From the NCBI RefSeq assembly GCF_001620365.2, contig NZ_LQMT02000013.1, positions 37,917 through 101,916 on the forward strand: 64,000 nt of DNA, given 5' to 3'. Shown in pieces: positions 8,704 through 17,325 of this stretch (the first letter of the stretch is position 1; every line of letters starts with the position of its first letter). Both the position numbers and the translations under genes were made by a program. The notes beneath the pieces are model-generated. The model worked only from the letters and a program-made list of their open reading frames with translations. It did not search any database and was not told the origin of the DNA. The stretch is from Amycolatopsis keratiniphila subsp. keratiniphila. GTDB lineage: Bacteria > Actinomycetota > Actinomycetes > Mycobacteriales > Pseudonocardiaceae.

Positions 8704-9318
8704 TCAGCCCAGTCCCCGGGTGGTGACGACCCGCGCGTTGCCGTCGGACAGGTGGTAGGACAGCCCGACGACGGCGGTCTTCCCGGCGTCGATCTGCTCG
8801 GCGAGCAGCCGGGAGCGGTCGACCAGGAGGTCGACGGTGTGGCGGATGTGCTCGTCGATGATGTCGTCGTTGCTGGTGAGCCCGGCGGCGCGGGCCGCGA
8901 GGACGCTCGGGGTGACCCGTTCGATGACATCGCGGACGAAGCCGTTGGTGCCGAGCCCGTCCTTCAGCGCTTCGCGGGTCGCGGCGACGGCACCGCAGGA
9001 GTCGTGACCGAGGACGACGACCAAGGGGCAGTCGAGGATGCTGACGGCGTACTCGATGCTGCCCAGCACCTCCGAACCGGCGACATGGCCCGCGGTGCGG
9101 ACGACGAACAGGTCGCCGAGACCGCGGTCGAAGATGATCTCGGCGGCCAGCCGTGAGTCGGAGCAGCCGAAAAGGACCGCGAAGGGGCTCTGCTCGGGGG
9201 CGGTTTCCGTGCGGCGGACGGCATCCTGGTTCGGGTGCTCCGGAGTGCCGGCCACGAAACGCCGGTTACCGGCGAGCAAAAGGTCGAAGGCCTCGGAAGG
9301 GGTCGGCGCGTCGCTCAT
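8704..9318 (-). CDS. Beta-class carbonic anhydrase
   Basis: Hydrates CO2 to bicarbonate with a zinc centre. The 204-residue protein shows all beta-class ligands: C52 with the D54-S-R56 dyad (CSDSR) and H105/C108 (GHDSCGA). ATG 9318 is chosen because the domain begins a few residues later. It is convergent with chrA (3-bp gap) and downstream of the MarR gene on the same strand, but 46 bp separates them, so co-transcription is possible rather than certain. Confidence 0.92.
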   Translation of the reverse strand: MSDAPTPSEAFDLLLAGNRRFVAGTPEHPNQDAVRRTETAPEQSPFAVLFGCSDSRLAAEIIFDRGLGDLFVVRTAGHVAGSEVLGSIEYAVSILDCPLVVVLGHDSCGAVAATREALKDGLGTNGFVRDVIERVTPSVLAARAAGLTSNDDIIDEHIRHTVDLLVDRSRLLAEQIDAGKTAVVGLSYHLSDGNARVVTTRGLG

Positions 9319-9364
9319 GGAGCGGACATTACCGGCTGCCACCGGCTCCGGCAGGTGGGCCGCG

Positions 9365-9814
9365 TCACTGATCGAGCCTGCCGGAGACGGCACGCATGGC
9401 ACGGCCGACCGCCTGGAGGTCTTCCGGGTCGATCACGTCCACGAAGTGTTCTCGGACGGTGCGGAGGTTGTCCGGCGCCGCGCGGCGCAAGGTCTCGTAT
9501 CCCTTGTCGGTGAGCCTGGCCCGCACGCCGCGGCCGTCGTCGGCCGTCGATTCCCGCTGCACCAGGCCGCGGGCCTCCAACCCGTTGATGCGGTGCGAAA
9601 GGCGGCTGCGCGAGTAGTACGCGGATTTCGCGAGGTCCGCCATGCGCATCGACCGGCCGGTGGCTTCGGAAAGCCGTACCAGGAGTTCGAACTCGGCCAG
9701 CGAAAGCCCGTGCTCGTCACGTAACCGCCGGTCGAGCAGGTCCACGAACCGCACGGATCCTTCGATGAACGCCCGCCAGTCGCGCTGCTGGTCCGGGTCG
9801 AGCCAGTCGGTCAC
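9365..9814 (-). CDS. MarR-family transcriptional regulator
   Basis: A winged-helix regulator of 149 residues from GTG 9814. The core reads 'LSLAEFELLVRLSEATGR', then 'MRMADLAKSAYYSRSRLSHR' and the wing 'ADDGRGVRARLTDKG'. An upstream ATG (9844) is in frame but falls inside the first operator-like repeat, so I prefer the GTG. It is divergent from a cupin gene, with two copies of a GTTGAAG/CTTCAAC dyad between; autorepression plus control of the cupin is the natural reading. Ligand unknown. Confidence 0.88.
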   Translation of the reverse strand: MTDWLDPDQQRDWRAFIEGSVRFVDLLDRRLRDEHGLSLAEFELLVRLSEATGRSMRMADLAKSAYYSRSRLSHRINGLEARGLVQRESTADDGRGVRARLTDKGYETLRRAAPDNLRTVREHFVDVIDPEDLQAVGRAMRAVSGRLDQ

Positions 9815-9830
9815 GGCGCACACAGTAACA

Positions 9831-9878
9831 GTTGACGTCTTCAACTACTTCGGTCTAGCTTTGGTTGAAGACTTCAAC
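9831..9878. promoter_or_regulatory. Two MarR operator-like dyads
   Basis: A perfect dyad GTTGAAG-A-CTTCAAC occupies 9864-9878. A one-mismatch copy (GTTGACG-T-CTTCAAC) occupies 9831-9845. Their centres are 33 bp apart, about three helical turns, between the divergent MarR and cupin genes. Binding by the adjacent MarR protein is inferred. Confidence 0.65.
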
Positions 9879-9893
9879 TAGATGGGGACCAAG

Positions 9894-10358
9894 ATGACGA
9901 ACGAAGCCTGGGTGATGCGGGAGAAGGACGCGGAGGTCGTCGAGCGGCCCGCGTTGCGGCTGCTGGCCGACGGCGAGCACACCGGTGGGCTGCTCGGTGC
10001 GAACCGGTTGTCGCTACGCCCCGGCGAGCCCGGGACGAAACCGCACTATCACCGGAAATCCGCGGAGGCGTTCTACGTGCTCGACGGGGCGCTGCGGATG
10101 CTGGTGGGCGACGAAACGATCACGGTCGAGCGCGGTGGGTACGTGGTGATCCCGCCGGGCGTCCGGCACGCGTTCGCCGCGCCGCCGGAGCTCGGCGCGG
10201 ACGTCCTCATCACGCTGGCGCCCGGCGTCGACCGGTTCGGCTATTTCCGGATCCTGCCCGAGATCCTGCGCGGGAACGTCGCACCGGAAGAGGTCGAGCG
10301 CCTTCACGAGCGGTACGACGTGCACTTCGTCGACGCGCCCGAATGGGACACGCCGTAA
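9894..10358 (+). CDS. Single-domain cupin protein
   Basis: A 154-residue cupin_2 protein. The first cupin motif is 'KPHYHRKSAEAFYVLDGALR' and the second is 'GGYVVIPPGVRHAF'; the two early His, the Glu and the late His are the usual metal ligands. Reaction unknown; such small cupins may be dioxygenases, isomerases or sensors. Start ATG 9894 has TGGGGA upstream; ATG 9882 is possible but only 4 bp from the operator. Probably repressed by the divergent MarR. Its end overlaps the convergent RDD gene by 55 bp. Confidence 0.8.
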   Translation: MTNEAWVMREKDAEVVERPALRLLADGEHTGGLLGANRLSLRPGEPGTKPHYHRKSAEAFYVLDGALRMLVGDETITVERGGYVVIPPGVRHAFAAPPELGADVLITLAPGVDRFGYFRILPEILRGNVAPEEVERLHERYDVHFVDAPEWDTP

Positions 10359-10864
10359 CGCTCGCGCACCCGCCGGGTGGCCTCGTCGTCGATGCTGAGC
10401 CGCCGGACCGAGCCGACGCCGCCCGAACCGGAAAGCACCATCGCGACGAGAAGAAGGGGGAACAGCACCGTCCGCACGAACATGGCCCAGCAGGCCGACG
10501 CGCCGATCCGCCCGCCGTCCTTGACCCGGACGAGCCGGGTGCCGGTGAGCGCGGCACCGAGAACACGGCCGTTGCCGAAGAACAGGCCGTAGAGCACCGG
10601 AACGCCGATCAGCAGGCCGAGCAGGGTGAGCAAGGGCGCACTGTCGGGGATCGCGCTGTTCCGGGTGGCGACCGCGAACACGACGAAACCGATCCCCGCG
10701 CACAGCAGGTAGACGACGAAATCCACGAGCCAGGCCGCCAGCTCCGCCCACCCACCCGCCGAGACGTACAGCGTCCCGTCGTCGAACGCGCCGAGCCGTC
10801 TCGCGACCTTCGGCCCGAAGGCTCGTTCGACTTGCTCCTTGGCGATGTCCAGCCCACCGGTCAT
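10304..10864 (-). CDS. RDD-family membrane protein
   Basis: A 186-residue protein. A cytoplasmic N-terminal segment ('MTGGLDIAKEQVERAFGPKV') precedes three or four hydrophobic spans (about 50-150). The late 'GRVLGAALTGTRLV' and basic loop fit the RDD domain, although the Arg-Asp-Asp triad is not obvious. Role unknown. It converges on and overlaps the cupin gene by 55 bp. Confidence 0.7.
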   Translation of the reverse strand: MTGGLDIAKEQVERAFGPKVARRLGAFDDGTLYVSAGGWAELAAWLVDFVVYLLCAGIGFVVFAVATRNSAIPDSAPLLTLLGLLIGVPVLYGLFFGNGRVLGAALTGTRLVRVKDGGRIGASACWAMFVRTVLFPLLLVAMVLSGSGGVGSVRRLSIDDEATRRVRERYGVSHSGASTKCTSYRS

Positions 10865-10942
10865 AGGGCATTGTGCGTGAAACCCCAGGCTGTGGTGCGA
10901 ACAGCCCACATCGTCCGGCGAGCATGCTTCGATGGGGGGATC

Positions 10943-13222
10943 ATGACGAACGACAGCGAGGTCGGGCGGCGGCCCCTGACGAGCTACGTCAGCCGTGCGG
11001 ACGACGAGGACGAGGTGCGCCGGCTGCTCGGCACGGGCCGTCTGGTCACCTTGACCGGAGCGGGTGGTGTGGGCAAGACCCGGTTGGCCGCGCAGGTGGC
11101 CAGCTCGCTCACCCGGGCCTTCCCCGGCGGAGTCGCGGTCGCCGGGCTGGGTGAACTGCGGGATGAACGTCTCGTCGCGCGCACGGTCGCCGACGCCTTG
11201 GGCCTGCACGACACGGCGGGACACACCGACCTTGAGGCCGTCGTTTCGTACCTGCGGACACGACGGTCGTTGCTGCTGCTGGACAACTGCGAACATGTCC
11301 TCGACGGCAGCGCGGACCTGGTGACGGCGTTGCTGCGGGACTGCCAGGACCTCGTCGTCCTGGCCACCAGCCGCTGCTCGCTGGGACTGGCCGGGGAACA
11401 CGTGCTGGCGATCCCGCCCCTGGCGGTGCCCGGCGAAGAGGTCGAGGCACCGGGAGAGGCGCTCACGTTCGGTGCCGTGCGGCTGTTCGCGGAGCGTGCC
11501 GCCGGCGTGCTGCCCGCGTTCGAGGTCACCGAGAGCAACGTCGCGGACGTCGTCCGCCTCTGCCGACGGCTCGACGGCCTGCCGTTGGCGATCGAACTCG
11601 CCGCGGCCAGGATCCGGGCCCTGTCGCCGTCGCAGATCGCGGACCGCGTCGAGAAGAGCTCGGAGGTACTGGCCACCGGCCTCCGGATGCCGGTCGAGCG
11701 GCATCGGACCCTGCGCGCCACCATCGAGTGGAGCCACTCCCTGTGCACCGAGACCGAGCGGATCGTCTGGGCGCGCTGTTCGGTGTTCGCCGGGCAGTTC
11801 GACCTGTCCGCCGTCGAGAGCGTTTGCGCCGAAGACGGCGGGCTGGACTCGCTGGCCGTGCTCGACGCGGTGGACGGGTTGGTCGACAAATCGGTGCTGG
11901 CCCGCATCGACGGCACGGACCGGGTCCACTATCGGATGCTCCGGCTGCTCCGCGAATTCGGCGGGCACCGGCTCGCCGAATCCGGTGACGAGTTCGCCGT
12001 GGCGAGGAAGCATCGTGACCACTACGCCCGGCTGATCGACCAAGCAGGCGCCACGTGGTTCGGGCCGGGACAGGAGGAGGTGTACGAGCGCTTGACGGCG
12101 GCGCACGCCGACATCCGCGAGGCGCTGTCGTGGTCGCTCCGCACCCCCGGCGAAGGCGCGGCGGCGTTGGGGATGGCCATCGGCGTGATCGAGTACTGGG
12201 TGGCCCGCGGCGCCGCCTGGGAACTGCGCGACTGGATCGATCGCGCGCTCGAGACGATGCCGCCGGAGACCCGGGGGCGGGCCCGCGGCCTGGCCGTCGG
12301 CGCCCTTTGCGCCGCGCTGCACGCGGATCTGCCGGGCGCGCGGCAGCGGCTGGCCACCGCCGAGGCGATCGGGGACGACGAAGCCGCTCCTTACATCGCC
12401 CATGCGTGTGCTTTCGTGAGGATGCTGTCCGCGGAACCGAACACCATGGTCCGCGCGGCGGAGGCCGTGCGGCTGTTCGGTGAGCGAGGCGACGTGCGCC
12501 GCCAGATGCATCCCATGTTCATCCAAGGGGTCGCACTGGCCTACCGAGGTGACCTGCCGGGTGCCCGGGAGCTGCTGGGCTCGATGCTCCGTCTGTGCGA
12601 GGAGGCGGGGGAGTACCGGTATCGCTCCATGGCCCTGTACGGGCTGGGAGTCGTCGAAGTCTGCTTCGGCGGCGTTCTCGACGACGGCGAGCGGTTCATC
12701 CGCTCCGCGCTGGAGATCGACCTCCGTACGTCGGACATGATGTCCGCGGCTTACCGGCTGGACGGTCTCGCCTGGGTGTCGGCGAGGCGCGAGGAGTGGG
12801 TCCACGCGGCGGAACTGTTCGGGACCGCGGCCACGCTCTGGGAGCGCTGCAACGCCGAGCCCGACGTGGCCGTCACCGCGACCCACCGAACCTTCCACGA
12901 AGCCACCAGGAATGCCTTGGGGGCCAAGAGGTTCGACTTGGCCTTCGCCGACGGACGACGACGGAACCCGCACGACGCCCTGGCCGGCCCCGGGGCCCTT
13001 TCCGCCGGTGAACCCGCCGACCTCCCGCCGCTGACGCCGCGTGAGTCGGAGATCGCGCGGCTGGTCGCGGCCGGGCTGAGCAACCGGGACATCGCGGCGA
13101 GACTGGTCATCGCCCGGCGCACGGTCGAGACGCATCTGCAGCACATCTCGCACAAACTCGACTTCGCCAACCGGACCCAGCTGGCCGTCTGGGTCGAGCA
13201 GGCCGGCCGCGGACCGCTGTGA
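10943..13222 (+). CDS. Large ATP-binding LuxR-family regulator (AAA/NB-ARC + helical repeats + LuxR HTH)
   Basis: A 759-residue signal-transduction ATPase. Near residue 32 is Walker A 'LTLTGAGGVGKTRLAAQVAS'; Walker B follows in 'SLLLLDNCEHVLDG'; then the 'LPLAIELAAAR' motif of winged ATPases. A TPR-like helical region spans about 370-660. The C-terminal LuxR HTH reads 'LTPRESEIARLVAAGLSNRD', then VETHLQHI. The ATG has GGGGGGA upstream. No transport or biosynthesis genes adjoin it, so its target is not evident. Confidence 0.88.
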   Translation: MTNDSEVGRRPLTSYVSRADDEDEVRRLLGTGRLVTLTGAGGVGKTRLAAQVASSLTRAFPGGVAVAGLGELRDERLVARTVADALGLHDTAGHTDLEAVVSYLRTRRSLLLLDNCEHVLDGSADLVTALLRDCQDLVVLATSRCSLGLAGEHVLAIPPLAVPGEEVEAPGEALTFGAVRLFAERAAGVLPAFEVTESNVADVVRLCRRLDGLPLAIELAAARIRALSPSQIADRVEKSSEVLATGLRMPVERHRTLRATIEWSHSLCTETERIVWARCSVFAGQFDLSAVESVCAEDGGLDSLAVLDAVDGLVDKSVLARIDGTDRVHYRMLRLLREFGGHRLAESGDEFAVARKHRDHYARLIDQAGATWFGPGQEEVYERLTAAHADIREALSWSLRTPGEGAAALGMAIGVIEYWVARGAAWELRDWIDRALETMPPETRGRARGLAVGALCAALHADLPGARQRLATAEAIGDDEAAPYIAHACAFVRMLSAEPNTMVRAAEAVRLFGERGDVRRQMHPMFIQGVALAYRGDLPGARELLGSMLRLCEEAGEYRYRSMALYGLGVVEVCFGGVLDDGERFIRSALEIDLRTSDMMSAAYRLDGLAWVSARREEWVHAAELFGTAATLWERCNAEPDVAVTATHRTFHEATRNALGAKRFDLAFADGRRRNPHDALAGPGALSAGEPADLPPLTPRESEIARLVAAGLSNRDIAARLVIARRTVETHLQHISHKLDFANRTQLAVWVEQAGRGPL

Positions 13223-13249
13223 CCCCGGGGGTCACAGCGGCCGCGAGTG

Positions 13250-14110
13250 TCAGCCGAGCGGGCAGGTTCCCCGGTACACGGCGATCTTCGGGTCGTTCGC
13301 CGGGAGCGGGCACAGGAACTGGTCGTACCTGGTGTCTTCGTCGACGAAGCGTTTCAGCCACGAAAGGCTGTACTTCGCGATGGTCACGTTCGGCTTCGTC
13401 GGCGCCATGTGACCGGCGCCGGCCAGCAGCAGGTACGCCTTGTCCAGGGATTCGGGAAGGCTTTGGTAGAACGGCCGGGAATGCGAGCCGTCCGGGGCGA
13501 TGAAATCGTTCTGGGCACTGACGACGAACGTGGGGACCTTCAGGTCGGAGAACACCGTGTTCGGATTCCAGCCCGTCAGCGGGATGGCGGCCTTCAGCGT
13601 GGGGGCTTTCTGCGCGGCGATCAACGACCCGCCGCCGCCCATCGAATGGCCCATGACGGCGAGCCTGCCCGGGTCGACACGGTCCTTGGCCTGACTCTTG
13701 TCCGTCACGTAGCGCAGAGCCGCGAGCAGCTGATCGGACCGGAGGTCCGGGGTGTCCCAGGTGCTCTTGGTGGAGAACGTGATGACGACGAATCCCTGGG
13801 AGGCCAAGCGCGGGCCGTACCAGGCGATCGCGCTCTCCGTTTCGAAGAAGCCGGGCGCGATCGCGATCGCGCCGAAGGTGCCCTGGCCGGTGTCGGTCGG
13901 GTAATGGATCGTCCCGCCGCCGAAACCCTGTCCGGCGGGGACCTTCTCGGTGGCGGTCTGGAACGATCCGCGGTCCGCCTCGATACTGGCGTTCGTCGGA
14001 GCCGGGCCCCGGGCATAGGGATTCTCTTCGGCTTCAGCCGGTGCCGCCGCCACGAGCAGTGCGGTCACCGCACTGAGCACAGCGGCGCCCCATCGTGATC
14101 CACGCTTCAT
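13250..14110 (-). CDS. Secreted cutinase / polyester hydrolase-type alpha/beta hydrolase
   Basis: A 286-residue exported hydrolase with a Sec signal peptide (about 1-27) and mature start NPYARGPAPTNASIE, the hallmark of Thermobifida-type cutinases including PET hydrolases. The nucleophile elbow is GHSMG with S156; D202 and H234 complete the triad; W181 matches the substrate-cleft Trp; C267 and C283 fit the family's C-terminal disulphide. The oxyanion-side Tyr (PGYT in Thermobifida) is Phe88 here. It likely hydrolyses polyester, cutin or triacylglycerol; substrate untested. It is separated from the lcp operon by a hairpin and has its own upstream palindrome. Confidence 0.88.
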   Translation of the reverse strand: MKRGSRWGAAVLSAVTALLVAAAPAEAEENPYARGPAPTNASIEADRGSFQTATEKVPAGQGFGGGTIHYPTDTGQGTFGAIAIAPGFFETESAIAWYGPRLASQGFVVITFSTKSTWDTPDLRSDQLLAALRYVTDKSQAKDRVDPGRLAVMGHSMGGGGSLIAAQKAPTLKAAIPLTGWNPNTVFSDLKVPTFVVSAQNDFIAPDGSHSRPFYQSLPESLDKAYLLLAGAGHMAPTKPNVTIAKYSLSWLKRFVDEDTRYDQFLCPLPANDPKIAVYRGTCPLG

Positions 14111-14130
14111 CGCGCATGTCCTCTCGGAAG

Positions 14131-14154
14131 AACCGTTCCGGAGCCGGAACGGTT
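14131..14154. promoter_or_regulatory. 24-bp perfect palindrome upstream of cutinase gene
   Basis: AACCGTTCCG (14131-14140) and CGGAACGGTT (14145-14154) are perfect 10-nt arms around GAGC, 21 bp upstream of the cutinase ATG. The size and symmetry suit a repressor operator. As RNA it would form a 5'-UTR stem, so attenuation is an alternative. Confidence 0.5.
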
Positions 14155-14295
14155 TCCCAGATATAGCGGGAGCCCGGCGGGGCGCGCGTCGTGGAAACTA
14201 CTGAGAAATGAAAAACTGTCACATGGGGGCGGATTTCAGGTTCGGGAATGGTGACGGTGGATCGGTATTCGCTCGCCCGCTCACCGGCGGCCGCA

Positions 14296-14352
14296 AGTAC
14301 GTGAAGGCCCCCTTCACTGCGCTAGACGCAATGAAGGGGGCCTTCACGTACT
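14296..14352. terminator. Long hairpin of the 'gtgaaggcc' family
   Basis: Arms of 26 nt (14296-14321 and 14327-14352) pair with one mismatch around a 5-nt loop. It lies 28 bp beyond the lcp stop and upstream of the cutinase, so it probably ends the ligase-lcp transcript. The rest of 14111-14295, apart from the palindrome at 14131, shows no gene. Confidence 0.65.
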
Positions 14353-14380
14353 CGGCGGAAGCCTTCGCGCGGCAAAGCGG

Positions 14381-15571
14381 TCAGGTGCCCGACCGGTTCC
14401 CCGTGGGGATGGTGATCAGCGTCGTGGTCGGTGAAGTTCCCTTGTTGAGGAACAACATCGCCAGCGCCCGCACCATCTGGTCGAACATGTAGAACCCGGC
14501 GGGCATGATCGGGATGAGCCCCTCGCGGAACGCGATGTAGGCGGGCCACGCGGTGCGGATGAGGGTCGCGGACGCGTAATCGCGGCGCAACCCGAGCCAG
14601 TCGCCGATCGCGTCGCTCAGCACGTACCGCACGAATTCGTTCAGGAAGCCCCTGGTGACGCCCAGGTCGACCTGCGCGGTCAGCCCCAGCAGGTCTTCCG
14701 CGAGCTCTTTTCCTTCGTGCGAAGGGGAAAGGATCGGGGTGAGCACTTGCGCCGACTGCGCCTCCGCGGCCGCCCACGTCTTCGGGATGAACTCCTCCCG
14801 CACGCCGAGCAGGTGGATGGCGACCTGCCACATGTGGAGGAAGGCGTCCTCGTCGGCGGCCGACATCGGGACCTTCCATTCGCGCAGCTTCCGGCGCACG
14901 TAGGTGCCGAGACTGTGGAAGGTGACCAGGATGTCGCCGTTGCTGATCGGGATCCGCTCGTCCGCGACGGCCTTCCAGTACGGTGACTGCGGCAGCAGAT
15001 GCCGCACCGCGGCGTGCACCAGCCGCGTCTTGTTGGCGGTGACCACGAACTGGCCGTCGGGCTCGAAGGCGTTCAGGTCGCTCAGGTCGTAGCCGAAGGT
15101 GAACGTCTTGGCCGCACGGTCCTGCATGTCGGCCCCGCCCGCGGACCAGTAGACCGATTTGGCCTCACGCGGGATGACCGTGCTCATGATGCCGCTGCCG
15201 AGCCCGTACAACATGAACAGATAGGTGTCCTTGCGCCGGTTGAAATCGGCCGCGCGGCGCAGTTTCGCGGGGTCGGCCCAGGACGGCAACCGGTTGACGC
15301 GCTGGAGGTAGCCAGCCAGATCGGCGGGCAGTCCGCCGGGGAGCGGGTCGTTGTTGTCCACCCATGACCGCATCGCGGTGTTGACCGCGGGCACCTGGCC
15401 CGCTTCGAGGATCCCCGCCATGATGCGGTCGATCTCGTCGTCCCAGACCCACCAGGGGTCGGCCGCGGAACCGGTCTGAGTCGCGCCCCAGGCGGGGGCG
15501 ACGCTCGCCGCGCCCACCAGGCCCAGCGCGACGCCGAGGGACAGGACATTCCTCCTGCTGAGATCGCTCAT
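14381..15571 (-). CDS. lcp: Latex-clearing protein (Lcp)-type rubber oxygenase
   Basis: A 396-residue DUF2236 protein with a twin-arginine signal (SRRNVLSLGVAL). In the well-studied Lcp of Streptomyces K30, E148, R164, K167, T168 and H198 build the b-type haem site. Here E136, R152, K155, T156 and H186 occupy the same spacing with a constant offset of 12. Lcp cleaves poly(cis-1,4-isoprene) oxidatively outside the cell. The gene starts 8 bp after the acyl-CoA ligase stop, so they form an operon. Other DUF2236 oxygenases are possible, but the full residue set favours Lcp. Residue comparison is from memory, not an alignment. Confidence 0.85.
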   Translation of the reverse strand: MSDLSRRNVLSLGVALGLVGAASVAPAWGATQTGSAADPWWVWDDEIDRIMAGILEAGQVPAVNTAMRSWVDNNDPLPGGLPADLAGYLQRVNRLPSWADPAKLRRAADFNRRKDTYLFMLYGLGSGIMSTVIPREAKSVYWSAGGADMQDRAAKTFTFGYDLSDLNAFEPDGQFVVTANKTRLVHAAVRHLLPQSPYWKAVADERIPISNGDILVTFHSLGTYVRRKLREWKVPMSAADEDAFLHMWQVAIHLLGVREEFIPKTWAAAEAQSAQVLTPILSPSHEGKELAEDLLGLTAQVDLGVTRGFLNEFVRYVLSDAIGDWLGLRRDYASATLIRTAWPAYIAFREGLIPIMPAGFYMFDQMVRALAMLFLNKGTSPTTTLITIPTGNRSGT

Positions 15572-15579
15572 TTACTTAC

Positions 15580-17169
15580 CTAACTTCCTTGGTAGGTTCC
15601 GATGAGTGATTCGATCGTTTTTCCGTCCAGGTCGCGAAGCGCACCCTTGACCACTTTCCCGCCCGCGTTGCGCGGGAGTTCGGGAAGCACCACGAGATCC
15701 TTGGGCAATTTGAACGACGCGAGCCTGCCGTCGAGGAATTCGACCAGTTCGGCCAAGGACGGTTCGGTATCCGTCGCGGCGATGAAGGCGACCGGCACCT
15801 GCCCCCAGCGTTCGTCGGGCCGTCCGATCACGGCGACCTCCCGCACCGACGGATGCGCGGAAATCGCGTTCTCCAGTTCGGCGCAGTAGATGTTCTCGCC
15901 GCCGCTGATGATCATGTCCTTTTTGCGGTCGACCACCCAGATGAAACCGTCTTCGTCCTGTGAGACCAGATCGCCGGAATGGAACCAGCCGCCGGCGAAG
16001 GCTTCCGCGGTCTCGCGCGGTTTCCGCCAGTAGCCCTTGGTCACCATGGGGCCGCGGTAGACGATCTCGCCCACTTCGCCCGGCGCGACGTCGTTCATTT
16101 CGTCGTCCACGACGCGGTATTGGAGGGTCGGGATCGGTTTGCCGACCGAGCCGAGTTTGCGCATCGAGTCCTCGCCGCTGAGCACGCAGGTGATCGGTGA
16201 GGTCTCGGTCTGGCCGAACACGGCCACGTTCAGGGCGGCGGGGAACTTCTCGGCCATGGCGAGCAGCGTCGCCTTCGACGCGGGAGCCGCGCCCCAGCTG
16301 ATGATCCGCAGTTTCAGCTCCCGTTCGGCGATGTCCGGCTGGGCGCAGATCAGATCCCATTGCTGGGGGACGTTGAACACCACGGTGGCGCCCTCGCGCT
16401 CGTAGGCGTCGAGCACCGCGCGCGGATCGAAGGCGCCCAGCGGGTGGATCACGACCACCCCGCCGACCAGGAAGTTCGCCACGATCGAACCCAGTCCGGC
16501 GATGTGGAAGAAGGGCGCGGTCAGGAAGGCGACGTCGGTGTCGTCGAAGATCTTCATCGCCCGGATGCAGGTGAGCGCCTGCATCTGCAGGTTCTGATGG
16601 GACAGCATCACCCCTTTCGGTGTGCCGGTGGTGCCCGAGGTGTACATGATCAGCGCCGTCGATTCCTCGCTGACGTCGGGCAGTTCCAGCGGTTCGCGCG
16701 CGGTCAGGAATTCCTCGTACTCCGTGCGGCCGTCGGCGTCGTCCGGCTCGCCGATGACGAGCACCGTCGGAATCGAAGCGGCGTTCGGCGCGGCGTCGAG
16801 CAGGGGGAGCAACCGCGCGTCGACGACGACGGCGGACGGCGTGCAGTCGGCCAGGATGTGGTCGAGCTCCGCCGGCGCGAGCCGGAAACTGAGCGGGACG
16901 GCCATGGCGCCCAGGCTGTTCGCCGCGAACACGGTCTCCACGAACCACGGGTGGTTCAAGGTCAGCGTCGCCACGCGATCGCCTTCGGTCACACCGCGGG
17001 CGGCGAGGCCGGCGGCCAGGCTCAACGACCGTCGCGACAGGTCCGCCCAGGTGGTCGTCTCGCCGAGGTACCGCAGCGCGGGCTTGCCCGGTCGCATCAT
17101 CGCGTGCGTGGCCGCGTGCGCCATCCAGTGGTGCCGGAAGGACGAGGCGGGAGCCGAAGCGGTCGACAT
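15580..17169 (-). CDS. Acyl-CoA synthetase / AMP-dependent ligase
   Basis: A 529-residue ANL-family adenylating enzyme. P-loop-like 'MYTSGTTGTPKGVMLSHQNL', A5 'VFGQTETSPI', A7 'FHSGDLV', A8 'DRKKDMIISGGENIYCAE' and the terminal 'LPRNAGGKVVKGALR' with catalytic Lys are intact. It joins a carboxylic acid to CoA through an acyl-adenylate. ATG 17169 is preferred because TGAGG is well spaced before it; ATG 17175 lies too close. It is first gene of the ligase-lcp operon and divergent from a double TetR regulator. Activation of isoprenoid acids made from Lcp products is a reasonable but unproved role. Confidence 0.88.
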   Translation of the reverse strand: MSTASAPASSFRHHWMAHAATHAMMRPGKPALRYLGETTTWADLSRRSLSLAAGLAARGVTEGDRVATLTLNHPWFVETVFAANSLGAMAVPLSFRLAPAELDHILADCTPSAVVVDARLLPLLDAAPNAASIPTVLVIGEPDDADGRTEYEEFLTAREPLELPDVSEESTALIMYTSGTTGTPKGVMLSHQNLQMQALTCIRAMKIFDDTDVAFLTAPFFHIAGLGSIVANFLVGGVVVIHPLGAFDPRAVLDAYEREGATVVFNVPQQWDLICAQPDIAERELKLRIISWGAAPASKATLLAMAEKFPAALNVAVFGQTETSPITCVLSGEDSMRKLGSVGKPIPTLQYRVVDDEMNDVAPGEVGEIVYRGPMVTKGYWRKPRETAEAFAGGWFHSGDLVSQDEDGFIWVVDRKKDMIISGGENIYCAELENAISAHPSVREVAVIGRPDERWGQVPVAFIAATDTEPSLAELVEFLDGRLASFKLPKDLVVLPELPRNAGGKVVKGALRDLDGKTIESLIGTYQGS

Positions 17170-17325
17170 GGCCATCCTCAGTGTCGGAGCGGGACTGGTC
17201 GCGAGGCCAGTATGCCTGCCAAGTGGCCGGTTGAGAAGCGATAAGTTAATCGAAAATCACATCGCGACGCCGACCGTGCACTCCGTTCCCCCTGGTGGTG
17301 ATCCGGTTCGTGGTTGACTTCCCGC

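Noticed and set aside
10304..13153. 949-codon open frame antisense to the ATPase-LuxR gene
   Set aside because: Only its last 187 codons (RDD protein) look like a real protein; the rest is shadow.
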